Shown: positions 52,077 through 61,580, counted from the stretch's first letter. The stretch: 64,000 bases of DNA from Niabella pedocola (GCF_021044425.1 NZ_JAJNEC010000001.1:178684-242683); one strand, 5' to 3'. The notes: generated by a model not told the origin, from the sequence alone. Numbers and translations are program-made.

Positions 52077-54518
52077 TCATTTCCGGATCTCTACCTGCAA
52101 ATCTCTTTCCAAACTTTGCATGATCTTTTTCATCCAGCCGTCAATTTCTGTATCGGTTAATGTTTTTTCATCATCCAGGAAGGTAAAATTGACAGCAAGC
52201 GACTTTTTACCGGCTCCCAGTTTGTCACTAACAAAAACGTCAAAAAGCTGCACAGATTGCAATTTCTTGAGATTTAATTTTTGAATGGCTGCTTCAACAG
52301 ACCGGTACGGCAATTCCTGCGGAGCGATCATCGCAATATCCCGCTGTACCGCCGGGAAGCGGGGGATGGGAGCAAACTGGGTTTTGTGTTTAAGTGCGGC
52401 TTTTAAAATAGCCGTCCAGTTCAGGTCTGCATAAAATACAGGTTGTTTAATATCAAACCGTGTCAGCAGGTTTTTATGAACCGTTCCCAGCTTACCCAGG
52501 CTTACGGTTCCTGATTTTATTTCGAGCCCATACTGGAAATTGGTTTCTTTTAATTCGTCATATTGAAAACCGGTCAGCCCGCACAATACCAGCGTTTTTT
52601 CCACAATGCCCTTCAATGCAAAAAAATCATATTTAATGCCCGGCTGCTTCCAACCCGCTGTTTGCTGATTCCCCGTTAAATAAACACATAAATGCTCGGG
52701 CTCTTCAAACTTTCCTTTTTTATTGACACTGTATGTTTTACCAAATTCAAATAATCTTAAATTTTCGTTCTTCCGGTTGAGGTTCCGCACTATAATTTCA
52801 AGGCCCGTTTCCAGCATATCCGGACGCATAATGTTCAATTCGGTGCTCAGACTGTTTTTCATCTTTACCACCGTGCTGAGTTCCTGCTCGGAATAATAGG
52901 CCTTATTCGTGATGGAATTCGTTAAGATCTCATGATGCCCCGAACCTACCAAAAAAGATACGACCTTTTCTTTTATCGATTCGCTTTCAATGGTTTCATC
53001 CATTGAAGGTGTTATTTTTATAGAGGTTGGGATTTCTACATTGTCCAGCCCGTCGATACGCAGGATCTCTTCCACCACATCTGCCGGCAATTGGATATCC
53101 GGTTTGTGATAGGGAACCGAGATCAGCAGCGAATCAATGGTATCTTTTTCCACTTCAAATCCCAGGGACTGCAGGATCGATTTTACGGCATCCGGATGAT
53201 AATTTTTACCACTGAGCTTTTTAAGATAGTGATACTTCAGCGCGATCTCTTTCCGGGGCTGCTGTTCGGGATAGATATCATAGATATCGGAGCTAAGGGT
53301 CCCTCCGCAGATCTCGAGGATCAATGCGGCCGCACGTTTCAACACCGTTACGGTGGCCGAAATATCGGTTCCTTTTTCAAAACGGGTGGCTGCATCCGTT
53401 CTTAATCCATGGCGGAAAGAGGTTTTACGGATGGTTACCGGGTCAAAGCAGGCGCTTTCAATAAAGATGCGCTTGGTTTTATCGGTTACCCCGCTTTCCA
53501 GTCCGCCAAACACACCACCGATGCACATACCGCCTTCTGCGTCGCAGATCATCAGGTCTTCGGCACTCAGTTTGCGTTCTTTTTCATCCAGTGTGGTAAA
53601 AAGGGTGCCTTCCGGAAGGTTTTTGACGATCACCTGGTTGCCACGGATCTTATCCGCATCAAAAGCATGCAACGGTTGTCCCGTTTCATGTTGAATGAAA
53701 TTGGTGATATCTACGATATTGTTTATGGGCCTCAGGCCAATAGCTTTCAGAAAGTGCTGCAACCATTTAGGTGATTCTGCTACTTTGATGTTGTCGATAC
53801 AAATGCCGCTGTACCGGGGGCAGGCGGTTTTATTTTCAACCGTAACCTTCAGCGGGGCCTTGCCCTTGGGGGCTTTAAAGCTATTGGTTTCGGGAAGCTT
53901 TGGCCGTACTGCTTTTTTATCGTGGTGAGAGAGGTAGGCACAAACATCCCTTGCCACGCCCCAGTGGCTCATGGCATCCATACGGTTGGGCGTAAGACCG
54001 ATCTCGAAAATGGTATCGGAATAGCTTTGAAAATATTCAGACGCGGGTGTTCCCGGTTTTACATCCGCCGGCAATACCATGATCCCGTCATGAGAGGCGC
54101 CCAGTCCGATCTCGTCTTCAGCGCAAATCATTCCCTGGCTTTCCTCGCCGCGGATCTTGGCCAGCTTCATGGTAACCGGGTCATTGTTCAGGGGGTAGAT
54201 CGTAGTGCCTACCGGTGCCACAATCACTTTCTGGCCGGCAGCCACATTCGGTGCGCCGCATACGATATGCAGCGGAGCCGTTGCCCCGATATGCACCTTT
54301 GTCAGTTTTAATTTGTCCGCGTTCGGATGTGGCTGGGTTTCCAGTACTTCGCCTATCACCAGGCCTTTCAAACCGCCTTTTAGTTCTTCGTACTCATGAA
54401 TGGCTTCTACTTCCAGTCCGATGGAAGTTAAAATCTGGCTGAGCCGTTCCACACTTACCGGTTGGCCTCCCTGGCTTACAGGAAGGTATTCATTCAGCCA
54501 TTTGTAGGATATGATCAT
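52077..54518 (-). CDS. pheT: phenylalanyl-tRNA synthetase beta subunit
   Basis: 813-residue beta subunit of the (alpha-beta)2 enzyme that charges tRNA-Phe. Visible parts: the tRNA-binding OB domain (G-L-V-I-G-E-V-L-E-T-Q-P-H-P-N-A-D-K-L), the B3/B4 editing region, B5 and the catalytic-like fold, and the C-terminal anticodon-binding domain (F-P-A-V-Q-R-D-I-A-M). The length is standard. pheS is not adjacent. It is the first gene of a minus-strand group with the coiled-coil protein and zapA. Confidence 0.95.
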   Translation of the reverse strand: MIISYKWLNEYLPVSQGGQPVSVERLSQILTSIGLEVEAIHEYEELKGGLKGLVIGEVLETQPHPNADKLKLTKVHIGATAPLHIVCGAPNVAAGQKVIVAPVGTTIYPLNNDPVTMKLAKIRGEESQGMICAEDEIGLGASHDGIMVLPADVKPGTPASEYFQSYSDTIFEIGLTPNRMDAMSHWGVARDVCAYLSHHDKKAVRPKLPETNSFKAPKGKAPLKVTVENKTACPRYSGICIDNIKVAESPKWLQHFLKAIGLRPINNIVDITNFIQHETGQPLHAFDADKIRGNQVIVKNLPEGTLFTTLDEKERKLSAEDLMICDAEGGMCIGGVFGGLESGVTDKTKRIFIESACFDPVTIRKTSFRHGLRTDAATRFEKGTDISATVTVLKRAAALILEICGGTLSSDIYDIYPEQQPRKEIALKYHYLKKLSGKNYHPDAVKSILQSLGFEVEKDTIDSLLISVPYHKPDIQLPADVVEEILRIDGLDNVEIPTSIKITPSMDETIESESIKEKVVSFLVGSGHHEILTNSITNKAYYSEQELSTVVKMKNSLSTELNIMRPDMLETGLEIIVRNLNRKNENLRLFEFGKTYSVNKKGKFEEPEHLCVYLTGNQQTAGWKQPGIKYDFFALKGIVEKTLVLCGLTGFQYDELKETNFQYGLEIKSGTVSLGKLGTVHKNLLTRFDIKQPVFYADLNWTAILKAALKHKTQFAPIPRFPAVQRDIAMIAPQELPYRSVEAAIQKLNLKKLQSVQLFDVFVSDKLGAGKKSLAVNFTFLDDEKTLTDTEIDGWMKKIMQSLERDLQVEIRK

Positions 54519-54651
54519 CTGCGCTTAAATATTAGTAAAATTGGACTGCGAATATACAATTTAGCCTGCAGCTATATGCATAAGATGGGATAAATAAGCC
54601 ACGTAATATTTAAAAGGAATGCTAATTTAGCGGATACCGAACAAGGATGTT

Positions 54652-55170
54652 ATGATGAAAAATATGGTTCTTTTGGCACTGCTGATGGCCAAACTGATTG
54701 CTGCCGGAGCCCAGGATGAGGGTGTATGGAAAGTGCCCAAAGGTGCGCCGGTTCCGGATTTTGGTTTCGCTCTTAAAAAGGGAGGCGATTCTGTACGGAT
54801 CAGCGACTATAAAGGCCGGGTAGTGCTGATCAATTTTTTTGCTACCTGGTGCGGCCCTTGCCGGGCGGAGCTGCCAAGGGTACAGCGGGAAATCTGGAAT
54901 GTGTACAAAAATAATCCTCGTTTTGCGCTGTTTGTCTTTGGGCGGGAGGAGGGCTGGGATAAAGTGAATGCCTTTGTACAGCAAACGAAATTCAGTTTTC
55001 CGGTACTGGCAGATCCTGACCGGCGCGTTTTTTCGCTGTTTGCGGATAGCTTTATTCCCCGCAACCTTGTGCTGGATGAAACGGGCAGGATCATTTACCG
55101 GTCCGTAGGCTATGATAAGAAGGAGTTTGAAACATTATTAGAACTTTTAAAGCAGCACCTGGCAAAATAA
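54652..55170 (+). CDS. TlpA-like thioredoxin-family protein
   Basis: 172-residue periplasmic thiol-disulfide protein. A signal peptide (residues 1-19, ending A-G-A) leads to a peroxiredoxin/TlpA-type thioredoxin fold with the redox site W66-C67-G-P-C70. V-L-I-N-F-F-A-T precedes it, and the cis-proline region F-I-P-R-N-L-V-L-D follows. The family reduces cysteines in exported proteins, for example during cytochrome c maturation. ATG 54652 and ATG 54655 are both possible. It is convergent with the serpin gene. Confidence 0.9.
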   Translation: MMKNMVLLALLMAKLIAAGAQDEGVWKVPKGAPVPDFGFALKKGGDSVRISDYKGRVVLINFFATWCGPCRAELPRVQREIWNVYKNNPRFALFVFGREEGWDKVNAFVQQTKFSFPVLADPDRRVFSLFADSFIPRNLVLDETGRIIYRSVGYDKKEFETLLELLKQHLAK

Positions 55171-55193
55171 GAATACCGGCGGGCAAAAGAAAG

Positions 55194-55219
55194 CCCCGCA
55201 GACCGGAAGGAGTGCGGGG
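55194..55219 (-). terminator. terminator of the serpin gene
   Basis: Stem CCCCGCA/TGCGGGG with a 12-nt loop. Read on the minus strand it is followed by CTTTCTTTTG, 20 bp past the serpin stop. It may also stop plus-strand transcription of the TlpA gene. Confidence 0.7.
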
Positions 55220-55238
55220 CGTGGATTTGGTGTATGCT

Positions 55239-56501
55239 CTATAGTATTGCTACGGGTTGATAAATGCTTCCCATAAACAGGATGCTTTTTGAAGTATTTT
55301 CACTGATGATGATCCCAAAAGGACGGTTGCAGATAAAATAGGGATACATGGCCCCGCTGGTGCCAGTAGCGCCCGCGGCTGTAACCGCCGCTGCCTCCGT
55401 GCCATCTTCATCTACGGAAACGTAAGTGCTTTGCTGCACAAGACTTACAAAAGTGGGTTCCCTGCTAAATGCACTGAAATTGGCGGCCTGGGGATCAAAG
55501 GCGTTCCTTATCCCCATGGCCTCCAATACGGGTATCAGTTTGAATGCCTGCTGTAGCTTAAACCGGGGGAGCTCAATGCCCACCTTGGTCGGTTTAAAAG
55601 ATTTCAGCAGCGCATTCCACTTTTGAGTGTCCATCTGGTTAAATAGGTTGGCAACGGCACTTGTTTTTGGCAAAAGGATGGTCATGGTAAACTGTCCGTT
55701 GCCGTATGGTTTTTGAATGGATTGAAATTCGTTGGTGCTGGCATAAAGCACTGTATCGGTCTGCCGCATCATGGCGGTCTGCATCCGTGTGCCGTCTTCT
55801 TTTAAGAATGTGGCGGCTACTGTTCTGTTTTTGTCAAATTTTGTGCTCCAGTCTCCTTTGAAATACAGGGCATTCATCAGCAGTAGCACCAGGTTCGAAT
55901 CCAGTTCTTCCAGCACGGTTGGTATTTTTCCATTTGTATGATCGCTGGCCCATTTATTGATCACCGGCAGATCCGACGGTTTAAAGGGCAGCCCAATGGT
56001 CTGTGTTTTGTAGTAGTCGCCCAGGGTTTTCAGAAAACTGGCTTCAACAGGAAAATTGTTTTTATAAAATACGGCGTTGGCCGGTTGAAAAGTAACCGCA
56101 GGGTCGGCATTGGGCAATGTTTCCAAAAGAGCAAGGCAATCCTTATTTAAGGTACTGCCAGACAGGTCTTCGGCCTGCAATACCTTCAGGATCTCGTCTT
56201 TGGTTGTGCCGGAGGCACCATTGGCCAGCATGCTCAGCGCAATGTGCAGGCTCAGCGGCGAAGCAAAAAGATTGTGGCCTGCCGGCTGCTGTTTTTGCAG
56301 CGCTTTAAAAAAGGAGAATGAAAATCCGGATATGGACTCATGAACTGCCGCAGAGATCAGTACCGGAGCTTCATCTTCCGCCTTGGGTTTGGGAGCGGGC
56401 GTTTCCTGATCATCGGGGATTTTTTCAAGTGGTGCTTTTGAACAGCTTCCCATCAGCAGTGCTGCGCATACGGCCACGTAAAACAAGCGCCATTGGTTCA
56501 T
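55239..56501 (-). CDS. serpin (serine protease inhibitor), lipoprotein
   Basis: 420-residue serpin. A lipoprotein signal ends L-L-M-G-S-C, so it is anchored in the envelope, probably facing outwards. The serpin body includes N-L-F-A-S-P-L-S-L-H-I-A-L-S-M and the sheet motif A-L-Y-F-K-G-D-W. The reactive-loop hinge is V-D-E-D-G-T-E-A-A-A-V-T-A, which matches inhibitory members (small residues at P12-P9). The loop then reads A-G-A-T-G-T-S-G-A-M before N-R-P-F, so P1 is a small residue. It likely protects the cell from secreted proteases. Confidence 0.9.
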   Translation of the reverse strand: MNQWRLFYVAVCAALLMGSCSKAPLEKIPDDQETPAPKPKAEDEAPVLISAAVHESISGFSFSFFKALQKQQPAGHNLFASPLSLHIALSMLANGASGTTKDEILKVLQAEDLSGSTLNKDCLALLETLPNADPAVTFQPANAVFYKNNFPVEASFLKTLGDYYKTQTIGLPFKPSDLPVINKWASDHTNGKIPTVLEELDSNLVLLLMNALYFKGDWSTKFDKNRTVAATFLKEDGTRMQTAMMRQTDTVLYASTNEFQSIQKPYGNGQFTMTILLPKTSAVANLFNQMDTQKWNALLKSFKPTKVGIELPRFKLQQAFKLIPVLEAMGIRNAFDPQAANFSAFSREPTFVSLVQQSTYVSVDEDGTEAAAVTAAGATGTSGAMYPYFICNRPFGIIISENTSKSILFMGSIYQPVAIL

Positions 56502-56572
56502 GGTTTGTCTGGTTTAAATTAGTTACCCAGACAAAGACGGGGAAATAAACCGTTTCGCAACAGCCGGAATAA

Positions 56573-57694
56573 TTAATTCCAGGTTTTTTTTTCTTTTTTT
56601 ATAAGCGCCGGGGCAAACAGCAGGTAATAGAGCAACATCCAGAGGTCCATCACCAATACCCATTTCCCCAGGTCGGCCTCATTGAGCTTTTTCAGGGAAC
56701 GGCCGAAAATAACCTGCTGGATGATTGATTTTCCGGCCAGGATGGCCAATCCGATCCGCCAGCTGTACGAGATGCAACAAGCGATCACCAGAAAATAAAA
56801 TAAAAAATGAGACAAACTGTATAATCCTAATAGTATCTTGTGTTTAGGTTTATAATATTTGGAGGTGCTGAAGTGCCTTGTTTTTTGATAACGCCATTCT
56901 TTCCAGGTTTTTTTAGGACTGCTGAGCGTATGTGCTCCGGCATCGATAACGATGGCGGTATTTTTCCCGGTGGCCACTTTGTTAATAAAAAGATCATCAT
57001 CGCCCCCGGGGAGATGATTCACATCGGAAAACCCCTTATTTTTCAGGAAGAGGTTCTTTTTATAGCTCAGGTTCCGGCCTACGCCCATATACGGATGACC
57101 GGCCAGGGCATACGATAAATATTGCAGGGCGCTGTGAAAGGTTTCATAACGGATGACTTTATTTAAAAAGCCCGGGTGTTTATGATAAGCGCCATAGCCG
57201 AGTACGATGTCAATGCCATCTTCATACGGCTCCTGCATTTTTTGCAGCCAGAACTCGGTGGCCGGTACACAATCCGCATCCGTTAATAAAAGAATTTCAT
57301 GAGCGGCTTCCCGGATGCCCATCGACAGCGGGTATTTTTTGCCGGGTATATGCTGTGCTTTTTGCCGCAGGTTTAAAATGGTGAGTCCGCCATACTGGGC
57401 ATTCAGCTCCTGTAATATATATTGACTGTCATCCACCGAATTGTCATTTACTACCAGTATCTGGTGACTGGAAGGGTAATCCTGGAACAGGAGCCCGGGA
57501 ATATTGCGGGCAAAATTCCGTGCTTCATCCTTGCCGCATACAATAATACTTACCGGATGCTGCTGCATGCTGGTTTTGGGTTTGGGCTTAAAAAACACCA
57601 GCCGCGCAAAAAAATAAAAATAATAAAACAGGAGAACAGCTGTAACAAGCAGTAATGCAATAAATATAATATATCCAGGGGTTAGGTCCGGCAT
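56573..57694 (-). CDS. membrane-associated family 2 glycosyltransferase
   Basis: 373-residue GT2 enzyme. A membrane anchor lies at residues about 8-28, with two or three more segments near the C-terminus (about 290-365). The catalytic domain has V-S-I-I-V-C-G-K-D-E-A, L-V-V-N-D-N-S-V-D-D and the divalent-metal D-A-D in L-L-L-T-D-A-D-C-V-P. W-K-E-W-R-Y-Q-K-T-R-H is the Q-x-x-R-W-like acceptor region. It probably transfers a sugar during surface polysaccharide or glycolipid synthesis; donor and acceptor are unknown. No linked glycan cluster here. Confidence 0.9.
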   Translation of the reverse strand: MPDLTPGYIIFIALLLVTAVLLFYYFYFFARLVFFKPKPKTSMQQHPVSIIVCGKDEARNFARNIPGLLFQDYPSSHQILVVNDNSVDDSQYILQELNAQYGGLTILNLRQKAQHIPGKKYPLSMGIREAAHEILLLTDADCVPATEFWLQKMQEPYEDGIDIVLGYGAYHKHPGFLNKVIRYETFHSALQYLSYALAGHPYMGVGRNLSYKKNLFLKNKGFSDVNHLPGGDDDLFINKVATGKNTAIVIDAGAHTLSSPKKTWKEWRYQKTRHFSTSKYYKPKHKILLGLYSLSHFLFYFLVIACCISYSWRIGLAILAGKSIIQQVIFGRSLKKLNEADLGKWVLVMDLWMLLYYLLFAPALIKKEKKTWN

Positions 57695-57821
57695 GGCGCA
57701 AATATAAGTCTACCGTCTGAAAAACAATGGAATCTTCCCGGTGCCCACGGGAGGAATAAAATCACCGCTTATTACCAGGTGGCTGGCCGGAACAGTAGAA
57801 AATTATTACAGGCAGCGCGTT

Positions 57822-58454
57822 TTAAACACCCTGTTCGCTTGTATGAAAGGTTACGGCTCCGGTGGAAACGTCATACATTGCGGGGATTATTTTTATTTTT
57901 CCGCTATCGGCAAATTGCCGGATAATACTGCTGCGTTCCAGCAGCTGCTGTACAGACCGGTGTACATTCAGCAGCGCTACTTTGTTTACAAAGATTTCAT
58001 TATTACCGGTCCGGTTGCTGATTTCTGTGAATTCCTGGGGCAGACATACGCTTATTTCGTGCAGCAGGCAGGAAAAATGCTCGGTTGTTACATGGTTACA
58101 GGCACTTTTTACCGCGGCGCAGTCGCTGTGCCCCATAACAACGATTAATTTGGCCCTGGCTATTTCTATGGAAAATTCCAGAGATCCCAATATATGCGGT
58201 GTTACAATATTGCCTGCAATACGGAGGTTGAAAATGGCGCCCATACCCTGATCAAAAATAAGTTCGGCCGGAGTACGGGAGTCCATACAGCCGAGTATCG
58301 TTGCAAATGGCTGTGGCTCCTGCCGGGAATGCTGCATTTCTTTCAGCAGGTTGCGTTGGATTGTTTTGCCGCTTAGGAATCGTTCATGACCGGTTTGCAA
58401 TAATTTAAAGGCAAGGTCTGGTGTCATGTCGGAGGTGTTATTTGGAGAAGTCAT
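57822..58454 (-). CDS. beta-class carbonic anhydrase
   Basis: 210-residue zinc enzyme interconverting CO2 and bicarbonate. Zinc ligands C56 (G-C-M-D-S-R), H109 and C112 (V-M-G-H-S-D-C-A-A) are present, with the D58-R60 dyad. The length matches the bacterial beta class. It is cytosolic, with no signal. The neighbours (GT2 and flotillin) give no pathway clue, and the 70-bp gap to the flotillin gene, which is in the same direction and upstream, leaves co-transcription open. Confidence 0.92.
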   Translation of the reverse strand: MTSPNNTSDMTPDLAFKLLQTGHERFLSGKTIQRNLLKEMQHSRQEPQPFATILGCMDSRTPAELIFDQGMGAIFNLRIAGNIVTPHILGSLEFSIEIARAKLIVVMGHSDCAAVKSACNHVTTEHFSCLLHEISVCLPQEFTEISNRTGNNEIFVNKVALLNVHRSVQQLLERSSIIRQFADSGKIKIIPAMYDVSTGAVTFHTSEQGV

Positions 58455-58524
58455 TTGAATACCGGTTTATTAAACAGGTGATGTATTATTTTTTCCAGGC
58501 ATTATGGCAATACGGCAGGAATGG

Positions 58525-60435
58525 TTAAGAATTGTTCTTGCTGGTTTTTCCCTGCTGGATCATTTGCATTAACTGCAATCCCATTAAACCGCTCAAACTG
58601 CCTTCACCACCACTGCCGCTAACAATCAGATCGGGTATGATTTTGATATTCCCTTTTCCGATTTCTTCGGTTATTTTAAACCGGCTGAAATTCTCACCGC
58701 CCATTGCCCGGGCTTGTTGTTCATATGCGTCGGCAGTAGATTTACCAATGGCGCTTATTTTTTCGGCTTCTGCAAGCCCTGTTTTGCTGATTTTTTCTGC
58801 GTCTGCGCCTGCGTTGAGTCGGGTGGCCGCTGCCTGGGCACCGGCACGGGATTTTGTGGCTTCGGCTTCTGCATGGGCTCTCATTTTAATGGCAGTGGCC
58901 TCCGCATCTACCTGCAGTTTTAAACTGTTAGCATCGCCTTCTGCTTTTTTAACGGTTGCATCCGCTGCACGCTGGGCAATTTCCACACTTTGCTGTGCTT
59001 TTACAATTTCCTTCTGCATATCCGCAATAGCGGTTTCCTTTTCTACGCCCTGCCGTTGCTCCTGGGCCATTTTTTGTATCTGGTAGGTCTTTTGTTCTTC
59101 TTCTGCAATCTTCCGGTCTGTAAGTGTTTTCATCAGCGCCTCAGGAGGGAGAATGTCTCCGATCAGTGTATCCACTGCATTTACATTATAGTCGTCCAAT
59201 ACGGTTTTAATATGTTCCTTTGCTGACTGCTGCCGCTCCTTACGGGTAATCAAAAAACTGATCACATCACTATCCTGTGCGGAGTTACGAAAATAGTTGC
59301 CAATAGTGGGTTCTAATACCTGGCTTACCAGGTTGCTCATGCTTCCAAAACGCGCAATGACCTTGGGTGCTTCTGTGGCGGGAATGTGAATAATTTGCGA
59401 TACATCCAGGTTAAACGGGAATCCGTCTTTAGACCGGACGGTAATGGTACTTAAATTTTTATCGAGCTGGTGCGATTCATTCCGTGCATTGGCCCAGTTC
59501 AGTACCAGGTTGGTTGTGGGCACCGGTTCCACTTTCATCGTGTATTTGTTAATGGGGTATTTGCCCGGTCCATAGGCCTCCATCCAAACTCCGCGCTGGC
59601 CCTTGCTTACAATATTGCCGTGTTTGAAATGCTCGCCCGTTAAGTCCTTGCCTTCCTCCCCAATATAACTAATAACAACTCCTACATAACCGATTGGCAC
59701 GTCGGTCATCTGTATTTCTTCTATTTGTACGGCCCAGGGATTAATATTATAACTGCCGGCAAGGATAATGGAGGGCTGAAGCCCCCTGTTTCCACCATTT
59801 TTCAGAAAGGTATCAATGTCCTGGAAATTATTATGCCCCTGGATTTGTCTGCCCGCAATCTGTCCGCTTTCAATCGGAAGTCCGTCCAGTGTGGTTACAA
59901 TCCCAACCATATTCTCTTCAATAATCACCATGTTGGCAATGGTTACCGTAAAGGCAAAAGTGTTGATCCGGTAGGTTCCCGCAGTGATATAGGCCGTTTG
60001 GCGGCCCTTTTGTCCTCCATTATTCAAAAACTTATCGGCATCCTGGAAGTTGTCCGATTCTACCCTCCGGGCCAGGATAGCGCCGGTAGGTATTTCAATG
60101 CCATCATTTGCTAAAATAAGTCCAATCTGCCCTTCCGGTATGATAGTAAAAGCCTGCATCTGTACTCCGTACTGCCAGGGCCACATGCCCCAGTAAAGCC
60201 CGGGCGCCAGCGTTTTTGCCTGAAAACCGGCTTCTCCCTTAGTAGCAATAATACGCCCGTCCGGAAGCCCTTTGTGCGCTCCAAAGAGTACAAATTTTTT
60301 GGTAACCAGGCCAATTTTGTTTTCCGGAACAATGACCATTCCAAAAAAAACGCGGAGGATGAATTTGTAAAACAGCAGTACAAATAAAGCCACGAATATC
60401 CACCAGTAATTCAAAAAAAGTGTTGAGGTGCTCAT
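58525..60435 (-). CDS. flotillin-like SPFH protein with four N-terminal beta-modules
   Basis: 636 residues. One membrane segment (about 8-33) is followed by four related modules (about 35-96, 99-166, 171-238, 246-305). Each opens with a P-E-x-x-x-G-x-V/I-like strand, and modules 2-4 close with G-T/S/K-Y-x-I-N. Modules 2 and 3 also share N-F-Q-D-x-D-x-F-L-x-N-G-G. An SPFH domain follows (about 305-430), then a long A/E-rich coiled coil (450-600) and a C-terminal tail. Flotillins scaffold membrane microdomains. The repeat-SPFH-coiled-coil order also recalls the major vault protein; that comparison is mine. Confidence 0.85.
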   Translation of the reverse strand: MSTSTLFLNYWWIFVALFVLLFYKFILRVFFGMVIVPENKIGLVTKKFVLFGAHKGLPDGRIIATKGEAGFQAKTLAPGLYWGMWPWQYGVQMQAFTIIPEGQIGLILANDGIEIPTGAILARRVESDNFQDADKFLNNGGQKGRQTAYITAGTYRINTFAFTVTIANMVIIEENMVGIVTTLDGLPIESGQIAGRQIQGHNNFQDIDTFLKNGGNRGLQPSIILAGSYNINPWAVQIEEIQMTDVPIGYVGVVISYIGEEGKDLTGEHFKHGNIVSKGQRGVWMEAYGPGKYPINKYTMKVEPVPTTNLVLNWANARNESHQLDKNLSTITVRSKDGFPFNLDVSQIIHIPATEAPKVIARFGSMSNLVSQVLEPTIGNYFRNSAQDSDVISFLITRKERQQSAKEHIKTVLDDYNVNAVDTLIGDILPPEALMKTLTDRKIAEEEQKTYQIQKMAQEQRQGVEKETAIADMQKEIVKAQQSVEIAQRAADATVKKAEGDANSLKLQVDAEATAIKMRAHAEAEATKSRAGAQAAATRLNAGADAEKISKTGLAEAEKISAIGKSTADAYEQQARAMGGENFSRFKITEEIGKGNIKIIPDLIVSGSGGEGSLSGLMGLQLMQMIQQGKTSKNNS

Positions 60436-60548
60436 AATTGTTCTTTTAAGTGTTTAAGATTAAGAGTGTGATTTTTTGTTGTACAAACTTCAAAAAGCTT
60501 TAAAATATAAAAACCTTATAAATACATTTTATTGCCTTTTTTCAGTCT

Positions 60549-60556
60549 TATATTTG
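60549..60556 (+). promoter_or_regulatory. -7 element upstream of the 300-residue hypothetical gene
   Basis: TATATTTG fits TAnnTTTG and would start transcription about 43 bp before the ATG at 60607. The nearest TTG (60532-60534) is only 14 bp upstream, shorter than the usual spacing. Confidence 0.4.
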
Positions 60557-60606
60557 TCGTATATTGAAACCCTGCTGATATTTGTTAAAAGATAAAGGAA
60601 TTTGAA

Positions 60607-61509
60607 ATGAAAAAAGAAGACCTGGCGCATTTGGAAAAACTGATGAATTTCTTGGCCGGCCATTTTCTTAAAAAAACTACCTGGAAGGATGTGTCAAAGT
60701 CGGAGTGGTCCTATGTTGTAGCCGATTTGAACCGGAAATGGAATGAGCGGATAAAGAAGCTGCGTATTAAAAGCACCGCCGATTTATTGGGTGAAAATTA
60801 CCTGTATGAGCACCTCGTTATTAATAAACTAAAGGCGGCTGAAAACAACCGCAACCTTTCCGGAATCAGAAGTGTGAATTTTAATAAATTAAACAGTATT
60901 GTTCAGGTGTTGGGGTATGATAATTATGTAGACTTTATCCACTCGCACACCGAAGCTTTTAGCTTTAATGATTTAAAAATCAGTATTCCCAAAGCAACGG
61001 TAAATACAAGACTGCTGGATGAGCTGGTGGGCTTTTGGTATTCTTTTAACCGGAACCTGCCGGATAATCCTGAAAAAATAAACGAGGAACGGATCTGGCG
61101 CTCGGCGGTTGAGATTTACAAATCAACCGCTTCGGGCGAGTACCTGGTGGAGCGGAGCGGGGGAGACAATCATAAGTATTATGGCAAAATAACCGCTTAT
61201 GCCGATTATGTTTTTATTATTATGAACAGTAATACCTTTATCCGGCAGCGGCATTTTATTTCACGTTTAAAGGATATCAACGAAAAATTAAAGCAACCCC
61301 GGTATAGGGTACACGAAATGCACTTTATAAGTACCTGCATTAGTTTTAACCAGGAACCGATTGCTTTATTTGAAATTTTTCAGAAAGTAAAAGCTGCTAA
61401 AGACTTTGTAACGGATTCGATCAGTTTCCCGATTGAGAGCGGCGAACTTCCCGAAAATGTTGTTTCGTATTTAAAGGACACCGAAGAAAACCGGATGAGT
61501 TACCGGTAA
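60607..61509 (+). CDS. hypothetical protein (300 aa), possible Bacteroidota-specific regulator
   Basis: No family recognised with confidence. Soluble, with no signal peptide. Residues 1-110 are helical and contain S-V-N-F-N-K-L-N-S-I-V-Q-V-L-G-Y-D-N-Y-V-D-F. This resembles the recurring L-x-x-L-A-x-x-L-G-Y-x-x-Y-x-x-F segment of small Bacteroidota DNA-binding-like proteins. Residues about 165-245 (E-Y-L-V-E-R-S-G-G, Y-A-D-Y-V-F-I-I-M) look like a mixed alpha/beta domain. It is divergent from the flotillin gene and 89 bp before tgt. A regulatory role is a guess. Confidence 0.6.
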   Translation: MKKEDLAHLEKLMNFLAGHFLKKTTWKDVSKSEWSYVVADLNRKWNERIKKLRIKSTADLLGENYLYEHLVINKLKAAENNRNLSGIRSVNFNKLNSIVQVLGYDNYVDFIHSHTEAFSFNDLKISIPKATVNTRLLDELVGFWYSFNRNLPDNPEKINEERIWRSAVEIYKSTASGEYLVERSGGDNHKYYGKITAYADYVFIIMNSNTFIRQRHFISRLKDINEKLKQPRYRVHEMHFISTCISFNQEPIALFEIFQKVKAAKDFVTDSISFPIESGELPENVVSYLKDTEENRMSYR

Positions 61510-61580
61510 GATGCGGGAGATGGTGATGCTGACGATGTAATAAACTGTTCGTAATAAATCATAAATACCTGCGCTTATAT

